Assembly: GCF_039566955.1 (NCBI RefSeq) | Contig: NZ_CP154796.1 | Coordinates: 3,658,001 to 3,722,000 of the forward strand | Reading direction: 5' to 3' | Origin: Micromonospora sp. DSM 45708 | GTDB lineage: Bacteria; Actinomycetota; Actinomycetes; Mycobacteriales; Micromonosporaceae | Length of the DNA: 64,000 nt | Part shown: in pieces, positions 16,883 through 26,063 of the stretch | How the letters are laid out: each line of letters starts with the position of its first letter | Numbering within the stretch: the first letter of the stretch is position 1 | The notes under the pieces: model-generated | What the model saw: the letters and a program-made list of their open reading frames with translations, nothing else | What the model was told of the DNA's origin: nothing | Database searches by the model: none | Program-made: the position numbers and the translations under genes

Positions 16883-18540
16883 GCTCTGGGAGTGGGGGCG
16901 GAGGTGAGCAGGTGGTGGTAGAGGGCGGTCAGGCGTTCGGCCTGGGCCTCCCAGGTCCAGGTGGGCAGCGGCGAGTCCGGGCCGTCGTAGGCGGCGCGGT
17001 AGCGGGCCGGGTCGGCGAGCACCGCCCGCACGGCTCGGGCCAGGTCGGCGGCGTCCCGGGCGCGGAACACCTCACCCTGGCCGGTGGCCCGGACCGTGTC
17101 GGCCATGGTGCGGACGTCGCTCACCACGATCGGCAGCCGCGCGTGCGCGTACTCGAAGAACTTGGTGATCAACGCGATCTCGTGGTTGGGCCAGTGGTGC
17201 AGCGGAATGAGCCCGACGTCGGCGGTGGCGAGGAACGCGACGAGCTGCCGGTGCGGCACGTACGGCAGCACGTGCACCCGGTCGGCGACACCGTGCCGGG
17301 CGGCACGCGCCACGACCTGCCGGACGTAGGTGGCGGCCGGGTCGGCGACGACCAGGGCCAGGTGTACGCCGGGCAGCCGGGGCAGCGCCTCGACCACGGT
17401 GTCCACGCCGCGCTGGACGGCCATCGCACCGCTGTAGACCAGCAACGGGGTGCCGGCGGCCACGCCGCAGCGGGCCCGGAGGTCGGGTGCACCCCGTTCG
17501 TCCGCCTCGCCCGGCTCGGATGCGGCCCCGGCGACCGACGCGCGCTCGACCACCGGCACGAACTCGGCGGCAGCCACCGGCGCGGCGACAACGACCGGTT
17601 CGACGGCAGAGGCCGACCCGACGGCGGTGACCGGTCCGACGGCAGAGGCCGACCCGACAGCAGCGACCGGCGCGGCGACAACGACCGGTTCGGCGACGGT
17701 GACCGGGGCGTTGAGCACGACGGTCGGGCGCTCGGGCAGGGCGTGGTCGCGGACCAGCAGGTCGGCGAGCGTGTCGGAGACGGTGACGACCGCGTCGGCG
17801 TGGCCGACGTACTCGCGGACGTAGCCGAGGTGGGCGGGCAGCCAGCGGGCGTTGTCGCGGCGGGGCCGGGCGCCCGGCAGCCATTCGTGGGCGTCCCAGA
17901 CCAGCTTCACGGCGCGGCCCTGGTCACGGGCGCGGTCGACCGCGCGGGCAGCCACACCGAGCATCCGGAAGTCGTGCGCGTGGATCAGGTCCGGGCGTAG
18001 CGCGTCGATGACCGGACCGGCGACCCGCTCGTAGTCCCAGAGGCCCGGCTCCAGCCGACGCCAGGCCCGGTCACCGAGCCGGGCCCGCCAGTAGCGGACC
18101 TGGGCGTGCTCCACGGGCCGGCGGGCCAGCCGGGCGGCGCGCAGCGGCAGACCGCCGCGGGCCACCAGCCGCCGCCGCAGACCGGACACGCCGCCCACCA
18201 GCCGGGGCACACCCCCACGCGGGCTGGACCCGTCGTGCCGTGCGTCGGGTGCGCCGTCGCGCCCAGCGAGCACGCCGTCGCGCGGACCAGGGGCGGCGGG
18301 TGGGGTGACGCGGGGTGCGTCGAGCGGCAGCACGCGTACCTCGGCGTCGCCGAGTCGCCAGTGCCGCTCGGCGTCGACGCGGGCGCAGCCGAGCAGCGTG
18401 ACGTCCCAGCCGGCGTCGGCGGCGGACCGGGCGGCCTTCTGCACCCGCGAGTCACCCTCGACCGCGTTGTCGACAAGCATCACCACCCGCCGGCCGGCGC
18501 CCGGCGGCGTCGCGGTGTCGCACGGCATCAACGACCACAC
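16876..18540 (-). CDS. Glycosyltransferase, GT4-like (GT-B fold)
   Basis: The 554-residue protein begins with RRVVMLVDNAVEGDSRVQKA (about 17-36), a typical GT4 N-terminal domain opening. It continues with LIHAHDFRM and VWDAHEW, and in the C-terminal domain has LLVYSGAMAVQRGVDTVVEA and KFFEYAHARLPIVVSD, the nucleotide-sugar binding region. It probably transfers a sugar to a cell-surface or secondary acceptor in the cytosol. A Val/Ala/Pro-rich insertion (about residues 278-330) is encoded by tandem DNA repeats (17566-17700) and interrupts the usual domain linker. The start is uncertain; ATGs near 18540 and a few codons later are possible. No other polysaccharide genes adjoin it. Confidence 0.85.
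   Translation of the reverse strand: MWSLMPCDTATPPGAGRRVVMLVDNAVEGDSRVQKAARSAADAGWDVTLLGCARVDAERHWRLGDAEVRVLPLDAPRVTPPAAPGPRDGVLAGRDGAPDARHDGSSPRGGVPRLVGGVSGLRRRLVARGGLPLRAARLARRPVEHAQVRYWRARLGDRAWRRLEPGLWDYERVAGPVIDALRPDLIHAHDFRMLGVAARAVDRARDQGRAVKLVWDAHEWLPGARPRRDNARWLPAHLGYVREYVGHADAVVTVSDTLADLLVRDHALPERPTVVLNAPVTVAEPVVVAAPVAAVGSASAVGPVTAVGSASAVEPVVVAAPVAAAEFVPVVERASVAGAASEPGEADERGAPDLRARCGVAAGTPLLVYSGAMAVQRGVDTVVEALPRLPGVHLALVVADPAATYVRQVVARAARHGVADRVHVLPYVPHRQLVAFLATADVGLIPLHHWPNHEIALITKFFEYAHARLPIVVSDVRTMADTVRATGQGEVFRARDAADLARAVRAVLADPARYRAAYDGPDSPLPTWTWEAQAERLTALYHHLLTSAPTPRAR
17576..17692. repeat. Nested direct repeats inside the glycosyltransferase gene
   Basis: A 27-nt unit at 17576-17602 recurs exactly at 17666-17692 (offset 90). 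A 21-nt unit at 17602-17622 recurs at 17638-17658 (offset 36). Both offsets are multiples of 3, so the frame is kept and a Val/Ala-rich linker is expanded. Confidence 0.9.
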
Positions 18541-18673
18541 CCCCTCAGCTCGACGGCGCGAGTGTACGGGGGCAGCCGACCGTCACGAAGACCACGGAAA
18601 GCGCGCTGAGCTGGGCGGACACCGGCTGTGCAGGTGACGGCGGGCGGGAATTCACCCGCCGTGCACCGGTCGG

Positions 18674-19813
18674 TCAGGCGGCGCCGGAGGGGACCAGCGG
18701 GGCCGGGGCGATCGGCTGCCGGCGGTCGCGCCGGTTGGGCAGCGACAGGCGGATCACCTTCCACCAGGCGGAGGCGACCTGCTTGGGCAGCGGGCCGGTG
18801 GTGTACCGCAGCCCGTACCTGTCGAACAGCGCCCGCACCTGCGGGGCGATCTCCTGGTAGCGGTTGCTCGGCAGGTCCGGGAAGAGGTGGTGCTCGATCT
18901 GGAACGACAGGTTGCCGGTCATGATGTGCAGCAGGCGGGGGCCGCTGATGTTGGCCGAGCCGAGCATCTGCCGCAGGTACCACTCGCCGCGCGTCTCGCC
19001 CTCGATGGAGGTCTTCTCGAACGTCTCCACGCCGCTCGGGAAGTGCCCGCACATGATCACCGAGTGGCTCCACACGTTGCGGATCAGGTTCGCGGTGAAC
19101 GTGGCGGCGAGCGTGGACAGGAACGACGGGCCGGAGAGCAGCGGGTGCACCACGTAGTCCTTGAGGACCTGCTTGCGGATCTTGCGGCCGACCGCCTTGG
19201 CCTTGGCCCGGAACGCCGGCTCCTTGAGCCGCTTCTGCTTGAGGTGGTCGCCCAGTTCCATGTCGTACGCGGCGATGCCGTACTCGAAGAAGGCGGCGTT
19301 GAGCAGGTTCCACACCGGCTGGCCCAGGTGCATCGGGTGCCACGGCTGGTCCTCGTCGACGCGCATGATGCCGTACCCGAGGTCGTTGTCCTTGCCGACC
19401 ACGTTGGTGTAGCGGTGGTGCAGCTCGTTGTGCGACTGCTTCCACTGGTCGGCCGGGGAGACGTGGTCCCAGTCCCAGGTGGTGGAGTGGATCTTCGGGT
19501 CGCGCATCCAGTCCCACTGGCCGTGCAGGACGTTGTGCCCGATCTCCATGTTGTCGAGGATCTTGGCGATCGTGAGGCCGGCCGTGCCGACGATCCAGGC
19601 CGGCGGGAACAGCGAGAACAGCAGCACCGCGCGACTGCTGATCTCCAGCGTCCGCTGGGTCTTGATCACCTTGCGGATGTAGCGGGCGTCCCGCTCCCCC
19701 CGGTCGGCGATGACCCGGTCCCGGATCGCGTCCAGCTCCTTGCCGATGATCTCGATGTCCTCGGCGCTCAGGTGGGCGATCGGGTTGTCGGCCTTCTTCT
19801 GGATCACGGTCAC
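18674..19813 (-). CDS. Membrane fatty-acid desaturase (DesA3-like)
   Basis: The 379-residue protein carries the three histidine boxes of membrane di-iron desaturases: GHNVLHGQWDWM (about 93-104), HNELHHRYTN (about 128-137) and FQIEHHLFPDLPSNRY (about 310-325). Hydrophobic segments around 60-90 and 215-245 anchor it. It should insert a double bond, probably delta-9, into acyl chains. GTG 19813 has a GAGGAG site 8 nt upstream. It follows a ferredoxin-type reductase by 12 nt; the same pairing is known from mycobacterial DesA3 with Rv3230c, where the reductase feeds electrons to the desaturase. Confidence 0.93.
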   Translation of the reverse strand: MTVIQKKADNPIAHLSAEDIEIIGKELDAIRDRVIADRGERDARYIRKVIKTQRTLEISSRAVLLFSLFPPAWIVGTAGLTIAKILDNMEIGHNVLHGQWDWMRDPKIHSTTWDWDHVSPADQWKQSHNELHHRYTNVVGKDNDLGYGIMRVDEDQPWHPMHLGQPVWNLLNAAFFEYGIAAYDMELGDHLKQKRLKEPAFRAKAKAVGRKIRKQVLKDYVVHPLLSGPSFLSTLAATFTANLIRNVWSHSVIMCGHFPSGVETFEKTSIEGETRGEWYLRQMLGSANISGPRLLHIMTGNLSFQIEHHLFPDLPSNRYQEIAPQVRALFDRYGLRYTTGPLPKQVASAWWKVIRLSLPNRRDRRQPIAPAPLVPSGAA

Positions 19814-19825
19814 GTCGGTGGCTCC

Positions 19826-20917
19826 TCAGAGTTCGATGTCGCAGGTACCGGCTGCCGCCGACACACAGGTCTGGATCCGTACGCCGTCGCCCGGCACGGC
19901 GGTGGTGACGTCGCCGTTGCGCAGGTCACGCACCGCGCCCTGGCGCAGCGGCACGACACAGCCGTAACAGATCCCCATCCGGCAGCCCGAGGGCATGAGC
20001 ACCCCCGCGTTCTCCCCCGCGTCGAGCAGGGTGGTGGCGCCGTCGGCCTCGACGGTCACCCCCGCCCCGGTGAAGGTCACCGTGCCGCCGTCACCCGGCG
20101 TAATCACCGTAGGACGGAACCGCTCGGTGTGCAGACGTTCGATGACGCCGTTCGACGTCCAGTACCCCTCGACGGCGTCGAGCATGCCGATCGGGCCGCA
20201 CGCCCAGGTGTGCCGCTGGGCGTGGTCGGGTACGAGGTCGTCCAGCTCGGCCACGTCGAGCAGGCCGGAGGTGGCGGTGTGTCGCTCGACCAGCCGCATC
20301 GCGCCCCGGTCGGCCAGCGCGCGCAGCTCCGCGCCGAAGATGACGTCGTCGCGGGTGGGCGCGGAGTGCACCAGCACCACGTCGGCCCGTTCGGCGAGCC
20401 CGGCCCGCAGCATCCCCATGACCGGGGTGATGCCGCTGCCGGCGGTGAGGAACAGGACCCGCTCGGGCGTCGCGGTGGGCAGCACGAAGTCGCCCTGCGC
20501 CTGGTCGAGCTGGACGATCGTGCCGGGCCGGACCCGGCGGACCAGGTGGTTGCTGACCTTGCCGTCCGGGATCGCCTTGACCGTCACGCTGATCCGGCCG
20601 TCCGCCGCACCCGGCGCGGAGGTGACCGAGTACGCGCGCCACTGCCGTACGCCGTCGACGTCCACGCCGAGTCGCACGTACTGCCCCGGCAGGTGACCCC
20701 GCCAGCCGCGACCCGGCTGGATCACCAGCGTCGCCGCGTCGCGGGTCTCCGGGCGGACCGCGACGATCCGGCCGCGCAGCGGGGCGCCGGCGCGCAGCGG
20801 CGCGATCATGTCGAGGTAGTCGCCCGGCACCAGCGGGGTGGTGACCGTGCCGGCCAGCCGCAGCAGCCTGTCCCGGAAGGAGACCTTCTGGGAGCGGCGG
20901 GGCGCAGTTGTGGTCAT
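19826..20917 (-). CDS. NAD(P)H ferredoxin reductase with C-terminal 2Fe-2S domain (desaturase electron donor)
   Basis: The 363-residue flavoprotein has an FAD-binding barrel (WRAYSVTSAP, about 105-114), an NAD(P)-binding domain (LFLTAGSGITPVMGML and HTWACGPIGML), and a plant-type ferredoxin domain at the C-terminus with C-x4-C-x2-C (CRMGICYGC) plus a fourth Cys in IQTCVS. It transfers electrons from NAD(P)H through FAD and the cluster to the desaturase encoded 12 nt downstream. ATG 20917 is chosen as the family-like start (MTTTAPRR); an in-frame ATG at 20944 is possible. The divergent PucR gene at 21001 probably regulates this pair. Confidence 0.93.
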   Translation of the reverse strand: MTTTAPRRSQKVSFRDRLLRLAGTVTTPLVPGDYLDMIAPLRAGAPLRGRIVAVRPETRDAATLVIQPGRGWRGHLPGQYVRLGVDVDGVRQWRAYSVTSAPGAADGRISVTVKAIPDGKVSNHLVRRVRPGTIVQLDQAQGDFVLPTATPERVLFLTAGSGITPVMGMLRAGLAERADVVLVHSAPTRDDVIFGAELRALADRGAMRLVERHTATSGLLDVAELDDLVPDHAQRHTWACGPIGMLDAVEGYWTSNGVIERLHTERFRPTVITPGDGGTVTFTGAGVTVEADGATTLLDAGENAGVLMPSGCRMGICYGCVVPLRQGAVRDLRNGDVTTAVPGDGVRIQTCVSAAAGTCDIEL

Positions 20918-20982
20918 ATGACCAGCGTGACTGCGGGATCGCATAACATCTTGACCAGCAAAGGTGAAACGGTCACAGGTTT

Positions 20983-20999
20983 TTGTTCGAAGGGAACAA
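20983..20999. promoter_or_regulatory. Small inverted repeat before the PucR gene
   Basis: TTGTTC and GAACAA separated by 5 nt, ending 1 nt before the ATG at 21001 and inside the divergent gap to the desaturase operon. A regulator site is possible but unproven. Confidence 0.35.
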
Positions 21000-21000
21000 C

Positions 21001-22230
21001 ATGACGCAGGAGGCCGGGACCGGGCCGCGTGCCGCCCATCTCGATCTCGACGCCGGCGTCGCGGCGTTGCTGCGCGAACGGCTGCCGATGGTCGCCGAGC
21101 GGACGGTCAGCGCGATCACCGCCGAGGTGACGGACTACTCCGGCGCGCTCACCGGCACCATGCGCGAGAAGATCGAGAACGCGGTACGCATCGCGCTCGG
21201 CACGTTCCTCCAGCTCATCGAGGGTACCCAGGCGTTCGACCCGAGCACTCCCCTGGCCCCCGCGCTGGAGGCCGCGTACGCGTTGGGCAGCGGCGAGGCC
21301 CGCGCCGGGCGGAGCATGGACGCGCTGCTGGCCGCGTACCGGGTGGGTGCCCGGGTGGCCTGGCGGGAGGTCTCCACCACCACGGTCCGTAGCGGGTTGG
21401 CCGCCGAGACGGTGGCCGAGTTCGCCGAGCTGATGTTCGCGTACATCGACGAGCTGTCCGCGGCCAGCGTGGCCGGGCACGCCGACGAGTTGGCCAGCGC
21501 CGGCCGGGTACGCCGCCGCGACCTGGAACGGCTGACCCAGCAGTTGCTCGCCGGTGAGCCGGAGGAGTCGCTGCGGCGCAGCGCGGAACGGGCCGACTGG
21601 CCGCCGCCGCAGACGCTGACCGTGGTGCTGCTGCCCCGCCGGCACCTGCGCGCGGTGCTCGCCCTGCTCGGCCCGCAGACGTTGGAGAGCGGCGAGGACC
21701 TGCCCGGCATGAACCCGGCCGAGGAACTGGCGGTGCTGCTCGTGCCGGACGCGCACGGCGGGCGGCGCCGCCAACTCGTCCGGCTGCTGCACGGGCACCG
21801 GGCGGTGCTCGGCCCGGCCCGGCCCTGGCACCGGGTCGCCGCCTCCTACCAGCGGGCCACCCGCGCCCTCGCGCTCGGCCTCGGCGAACCGGACGCCGGG
21901 CCGGTCGACACCGAACGTCACCTCTCCTCGTTGCTGCTCAGCATGGACCCGGAGGCCCTGGCCGACCTGCGCACCCAGACCCTCGCGCCGCTCGCCGCGC
22001 TGCCGCCTGCCACCGCGCACCGGCTCGCCGAGACGCTGCGGTCCTGGCTGCTGCACCAGGGGCGGCGCGACGACGTGGCGGCGGACCTGTTCGTGCACCC
22101 GCAGACCGTCCGTTACCGGATGGGCAAGCTCCGCGAGCTGTTCGGCGACCGCCTGCACGACCCCGCCACCATCCTCGACCTGACCATCGCCCTCGCCGTC
22201 CCACCCCGGCCGGACGACACCCCGGCGTGA
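21001..22230 (+). CDS. PucR family transcriptional regulator
   Basis: The 409-residue protein has a helical N-terminal domain with the RsbRD/PucR-like pattern (LPMVAERTVSAITAEV, and ALGSGEARAGRSMDALLAAY) and a middle GGDEF-like region. The C-terminal PucR helix-turn-helix is at about 350-400 (DVAADLFVHPQTVRYRMGKL). Such regulators sit beside desaturase and reductase genes in several actinomycetes. It is divergent from the reductase/desaturase operon with 83 nt between them, so it likely controls membrane lipid unsaturation. ATG 21001 follows an AGGGAA element. Confidence 0.9.
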   Translation: MTQEAGTGPRAAHLDLDAGVAALLRERLPMVAERTVSAITAEVTDYSGALTGTMREKIENAVRIALGTFLQLIEGTQAFDPSTPLAPALEAAYALGSGEARAGRSMDALLAAYRVGARVAWREVSTTTVRSGLAAETVAEFAELMFAYIDELSAASVAGHADELASAGRVRRRDLERLTQQLLAGEPEESLRRSAERADWPPPQTLTVVLLPRRHLRAVLALLGPQTLESGEDLPGMNPAEELAVLLVPDAHGGRRRQLVRLLHGHRAVLGPARPWHRVAASYQRATRALALGLGEPDAGPVDTERHLSSLLLSMDPEALADLRTQTLAPLAALPPATAHRLAETLRSWLLHQGRRDDVAADLFVHPQTVRYRMGKLRELFGDRLHDPATILDLTIALAVPPRPDDTPA

Positions 22231-22261
22231 CGGCCGGGCCGGAGGACCCGCACGGGTGCTG

Positions 22262-22846
22262 TAGGCCGCGGCCCGGCAGTCCCTGCACGCCCCCTCGGTG
22301 TTCAACACCCGGCCCTGGCATTGGCGGGTCACCGCGGAGGCGCTGGAGCTACGCACGGACCCGGACCGGCAGCTCGCGCACACCGACCCGGACGGCCGGC
22401 TGCTGATCCTGAGCTGCGGCGCGGCGCTGCACCACGCCCGCGTCTCGCTCGCCGCGGCCGGCTGGGGAGTCGGCGTCGAGCGGCTGCCGGAGCCGGGCTG
22501 ACCGCCGGCGCGGACTTCGACCGTGGCGCGGCGCACCTGATCCTGTTCGGTGAGCGCGACGAGCCGACGGCCTGGCTGCGCGGCGGTGAGGCGCGGTCGG
22601 CGCTGCTGCTCACCGCGACGGCCGAGGGGTTGGCCGGCGCGACGCTCAGCGACGCGATCGAGTTGGCCTGGCCGCGCCGGATGATGCGTGACCTGCTCGG
22701 CGGCATCGGCGAGCCCTACCTGGTGGTACGCGTCGGGTGGGGGCCGGACGCCGACCTGCCGCCGGCCCCGCGCCGCGCGCCGCGCGCCGGCCGACGTCAT
22801 CGAGGTGGTGGTGCCGCCGGAGCTTCGGACGGCGGCGCGGGGCTGA
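22262..22846 (+). pseudogene. Acg-type nitroreductase remnant
   Basis: Two pieces of one family are visible. In frame from just after a TAG at 22262 the translation has SLHAPSVFNTRPWHWRV, the N-terminus of Acg/Rv2032-like FMN proteins, and stops at 22501. The next piece, in another frame from about 22500, reads LILFGERDEPTAWLRGGEA and ALLLTATAEGLAGATLSD, the C-terminal part, and decays near 22846. The central part of the roughly 330-residue family is missing, the frames do not match and there is no proper start. I read this as a deleted, frameshifted pseudogene. An intact relative lies at 41411. Confidence 0.8.
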
Positions 22847-23053
22847 CGGCGCGGGGCCGCCGCGCGGGCGGGCACCCGCTAACGGGGGCCGCGACGACCA
22901 GTCGTCACGCTCGGTGAATGATGCGCACCCGCACACGAAAATCACTGAGCGTAGCCGGGGATCGGGTACATGCTGGGCGTCGTCTCGCCGCACATCGCGC
23001 TGACCAGCGAGTGTGTCCGAGAGCGTCCGGCCGCCGACCCCTGCCCATCGCCG

Positions 23054-23124
23054 CCTTTGCTCTGCACCCACGGAGGCAGCGGTGACGCTCGGTCAGCGAT
23101 GCGTCGGTGGCGGCAGAGCAAAGG
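23054..23124. repeat. Long intergenic inverted repeat
   Basis: Perfect 12-bp arms CCTTTGCTCTGC/GCAGAGCAAAGG around a 47-nt loop whose ends (cacccac/gtcggtgg) can extend the pairing imperfectly. It could be a structured RNA element or a transcription barrier left of the biosynthetic operon. Confidence 0.55.
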
Positions 23125-23358
23125 GGCACCGCGGTGGCAGACCGCCCCGCCGCCACCATCACCCTCAGTGACACGGAGAACCGCGCCGGGGCCACACCGG
23201 ACGCGATCGCCACCCCCGGGCCGGGCGGAGCGGGCCGACCGCCACGGGCGGTTCACCTCGCGAGCAGCGCCCGGCACCGGCGAACGCCGCCACAAGGAAC
23301 GATTCCTTATTGTCCACTGTCACTGTCAGCAACCCTTGTGCACATTCCCAATCGCATG

Positions 23359-23387
23359 TTGACGGCTGCCAGTCGGAGGGCAATCAT
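23359..23387 (+). promoter_or_regulatory. Possible sigma-70-type promoter of the encapsulin operon
   Basis: TTGACG (23359-23364), 17-nt spacer, AATCAT (23382-23387). It points to the operon that starts about 170 nt downstream and is the best candidate in that gap. Confidence 0.35.
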
Positions 23388-23559
23388 GATGGTCACTGGA
23401 TCCACCTAACGCCAATGTCGGATCTGGTGGCTTTTCCCACCCCTCGACGGGATCGCGCCGGGACCGCGAGATTCCGCCGGGCGAACACGCCCGGCGCGCG
23501 CTCGGTAAATCCTATCGACGAAATAGGAAATGCCACCGCTCGCCTCGAGGAGTCCGCCG

Positions 23560-24873
23560 GTGAACGGGAACAACGACGCTCCCGCGGCGAGCCGGCCCCG
23601 GCCGGCTTCGCGCGGCGCTGAGCTGGAAGAACCGCTCGCACTGCACGGCGGTCGGCCGGTACGGGACACACCGTGGCCCACCTACGACAAGGGCGCGGTA
23701 TTCGTGCACCCCGACGACGAGGACGCCGCAATTCGGGCCATTCGCAGCCATCTCTACTTCCGATACGACCATCGCGCGCAGAAAGAAACCGAATGCGGGC
23801 GGTTCGAGGACGAACTGTGCCGTTATTTCGGCACCCGACACGCCCTCGCGGTTTCCAGCGGCACTGCCGCACTGGCCCTCGCCCTGATGGGCGCCGGAGT
23901 GCCGGCGGGGTCATTGGTCGCCTGTCCCGGATTCACTTTCGTCGCCACTCCGAGCGCCATTGTGCTGGCCGGGTGCCGGCCATTCCTGGTGGAGGTCGAC
24001 GACGACCTGCGGATGGACCTCGACGACCTGCGCCGCCGCTGGCGGCCGGACATCCGTGCCGTCATGGTCGTCCACATGCGCGGCTTCGCCGCCGACGTCG
24101 AGGCACTCGCCGCCTTCGCCGCCGAGATGGGCGTGCCGCTCATCGAGGACGCCGTACCGGCGCTCGGCGCCGAACTCAACGGCCGCAAGCTCGGCACGTT
24201 CGGCGCCGCCGGAGCGTTCAGCACCCAGTCCGACAAGGCCCTCAACTGCGGCGAGGGCGGCTTCCTGGTCACCGACGACAGCACGCTGTTCGCCCGGGCG
24301 GTCGCGCTGTCCGGGGCGTACGAGGGACGGCTGCGCCGGCACTTCCCGCACGGCGAGCCGCCGCTCACCGGCCTGGACCTGCCGCTGCTCAGCCTCCGGA
24401 TGGACGAGATCCGGGCGGCCCTGCTGCGCGCCGAGCTGACCCGGCTGCCGCAGCGGCTGACGCTGTTCCACCGCAACTACGCGCACGTCTCGCAGGCCCT
24501 GGCCGGCCTGCCCGGCATCGCGGTACGGCGGCCGGTCGCGCCCGGGGCGTACCTCGGGGAGGCGTTCGTGTTCCGCGTACCCGGCGGCGACGCCGGCTGG
24601 TTCGCCCGGGCGCTGCGGGCCGAGGGGATCGACGCGCGGAACATCGGTGCGGACGACGACCTGAACGTGCGGGCGTTCTGGAACTGGCGTTTCCTCTACG
24701 ACACCGCGGACCCGGGACAGATCCGCGCGACGCTGCCGCGCACCGCGCGGCTGCTCACCGAGACCGTCGACGTGCCGCTGTCGTCCAACCTCACTCCGGA
24801 CGACTGCGACGACCTGATCCACGCGGTCCGCAAGGTGGCCACCGCCCGCGAGAGCGCGTTGGCCCGCCCGTGA
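23560..24873 (+). CDS. DegT/DnrJ/EryC1/StrS-type PLP aminotransferase
   Basis: The 437-residue protein has the DegT fold: HALAVSSGTAALALALMGAG (PLP phosphate region), VACPGFTFVATPSAIVLAG, VVHMRGFAADVEAL, IEDAVPALGAELNGRK, and FSTQSDKALNCGEGGFLVT with the PLP-binding Lys. These enzymes transaminate keto-sugars or cyclic ketones, often in antibiotic pathways. GTG 23560 has GAGGAG about 9 nt upstream; an in-frame ATG at 23530 is the alternative start. It is the first gene of an eight-gene operon with a capsid-like shell gene, and its stop overlaps the MFS gene by 4 nt. The first 450 nt have more A/T-ending codons than the rest of the operon. Confidence 0.93.
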   Translation: MNGNNDAPAASRPRPASRGAELEEPLALHGGRPVRDTPWPTYDKGAVFVHPDDEDAAIRAIRSHLYFRYDHRAQKETECGRFEDELCRYFGTRHALAVSSGTAALALALMGAGVPAGSLVACPGFTFVATPSAIVLAGCRPFLVEVDDDLRMDLDDLRRRWRPDIRAVMVVHMRGFAADVEALAAFAAEMGVPLIEDAVPALGAELNGRKLGTFGAAGAFSTQSDKALNCGEGGFLVTDDSTLFARAVALSGAYEGRLRRHFPHGEPPLTGLDLPLLSLRMDEIRAALLRAELTRLPQRLTLFHRNYAHVSQALAGLPGIAVRRPVAPGAYLGEAFVFRVPGGDAGWFARALRAEGIDARNIGADDDLNVRAFWNWRFLYDTADPGQIRATLPRTARLLTETVDVPLSSNLTPDDCDDLIHAVRKVATARESALARP

Positions 24874-26063
24874 CCGGCACGCACCTGACCGACGCCGGCA
24901 CCGCGGAGCGGCGCCTGCCCCGGCTCGCGCTGGTCGGGCTGCTCGGCGGGCTCTTCGCCGGCTACCTCGGACTGACCGCTGTCATCCCGGTGCTGCCCGG
25001 CTTCCTGCGCGAGCGGCACGACGCCGGTGACCTCACCGTCGGTGTGGTGGTCACGGTGACCGCGGTGACCGCGCTGCTGGTCCGGCCGGTCGCCGGCGCG
25101 CTCGCCGACCGGTACGGCCACCGCACGGTGATGCTGACCGGCGCGCTCGTGGTGGCCGCCGGTGGCCTGCTCTACCTGGCGCCGCTGGGCGTGCCGGCGC
25201 TGGTGGCGGTCCGGCTGCTGCTCGGCGCCGGCGAGGCGGCGCTGTTCACCGCCGGGGCGGTGTGGATCGTCCAGCTCGCCCCGCACCACCGGCGCGGTCA
25301 GCTCATCGGCCTGTACGGGGTGAGCATGTGGGGCGGCATCTCCGCCGGCACGTTCCTCGGCGCGACCGTGCAGCAGGCCGGCTATCCGGCGGTGTGGGTG
25401 CTCAGCGCCGCCGCGCCGGCGGTCGGCGCCGCGCTGGTCGCGCTGGCGCCGGCGCCGCCGCGTACCGCGCCGGCGGCCAGGGGCGGCGGCCTGCTGCTGC
25501 GCCCCGCGCTGCTGCCCGGCGTGGCGCTGACGTTCGGCGCCGCCGGGTACGCCGGCCTGGCCGCGTTCGTGGTGCTGCACCTGGACGCCCGCGGCATCGG
25601 GCACGGCGTGGTGGTGCTGAGCTGCTTCAGCGCCGTCTACGCCGGCACCCGCCTGGTCATCGGTCACCTGCCGGACCGGCTCGGCCCCCGGCGGGTGGCC
25701 GCCTGGTGCGGGGTCGGCGAGGCGGTCGGCCTGCTGGTCATCGCGGTCGCCCCGAACCTGCCGGTCGCGGTGGCCGGCAGCGTGGTGATGGGCGTCGGGT
25801 TCTCGCTGCTGCACCCGTCGCTGGCGCTGATGGTGATGAACCGCACCGACCCGGCGCGGCAGGGCGCGGCGATCGGGGCGTACACCTCGTTCTGGGATCT
25901 CGGCCTGGCGGTGTGGGGGCCGGCGACCGGGCTGGTCGCCGCCGGCTTCGGCTACCCGGCGGTGTTCGTCGCCGGCGCGGCCGGCGCGGCGGTCGCCGCC
26001 GCGATGGCCCTGCGCATCGGCCGGCCCGCCGCCACGGACACCCCGAGGGAGGTACCGGCATGA
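24870..26063 (+). CDS. MFS transporter, probable product exporter
   Basis: The 397-residue protein has about twelve hydrophobic segments and the MFS motif-A-like loop LADRYGHRTVMLTG (about 70-83), repeated weakly in the second half (HLPDRLGPRRVAAW). It resembles drug/H+ antiporters with 12 helices. GTG 24870 overlaps the aminotransferase stop (GTGA), and the stop overlaps the next ATG (ATGA), so it is translationally coupled on both sides. Within this operon it probably exports the pathway product; import of a precursor is the alternative. Confidence 0.9.
   Translation: MTGTHLTDAGTAERRLPRLALVGLLGGLFAGYLGLTAVIPVLPGFLRERHDAGDLTVGVVVTVTAVTALLVRPVAGALADRYGHRTVMLTGALVVAAGGLLYLAPLGVPALVAVRLLLGAGEAALFTAGAVWIVQLAPHHRRGQLIGLYGVSMWGGISAGTFLGATVQQAGYPAVWVLSAAAPAVGAALVALAPAPPRTAPAARGGGLLLRPALLPGVALTFGAAGYAGLAAFVVLHLDARGIGHGVVVLSCFSAVYAGTRLVIGHLPDRLGPRRVAAWCGVGEAVGLLVIAVAPNLPVAVAGSVVMGVGFSLLHPSLALMVMNRTDPARQGAAIGAYTSFWDLGLAVWGPATGLVAAGFGYPAVFVAGAAGAAVAAAMALRIGRPAATDTPREVPA

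Larger units (their letters stand above)
22847..23559. other. Intergenic region upstream of the encapsulin operon
   Basis: No convincing gene. It contains a 12-bp inverted repeat (cctttgctctgc 23054-23065, complement 23113-23124, 47-nt loop), a possible TTGACG-17-AATCAT promoter at 23359-23387 and a 6-bp inverted repeat tcctat/atagga (23510-23528) just before the first gene. Base composition from about 23290 is less GC-rich than its surroundings. Confidence 0.7.

Noticed and set aside
22298..22501. Functional 67-residue gene
   Set aside because: It is only the N-terminal piece of an Acg-type protein whose remainder is in another frame, so it is annotated as a pseudogene.
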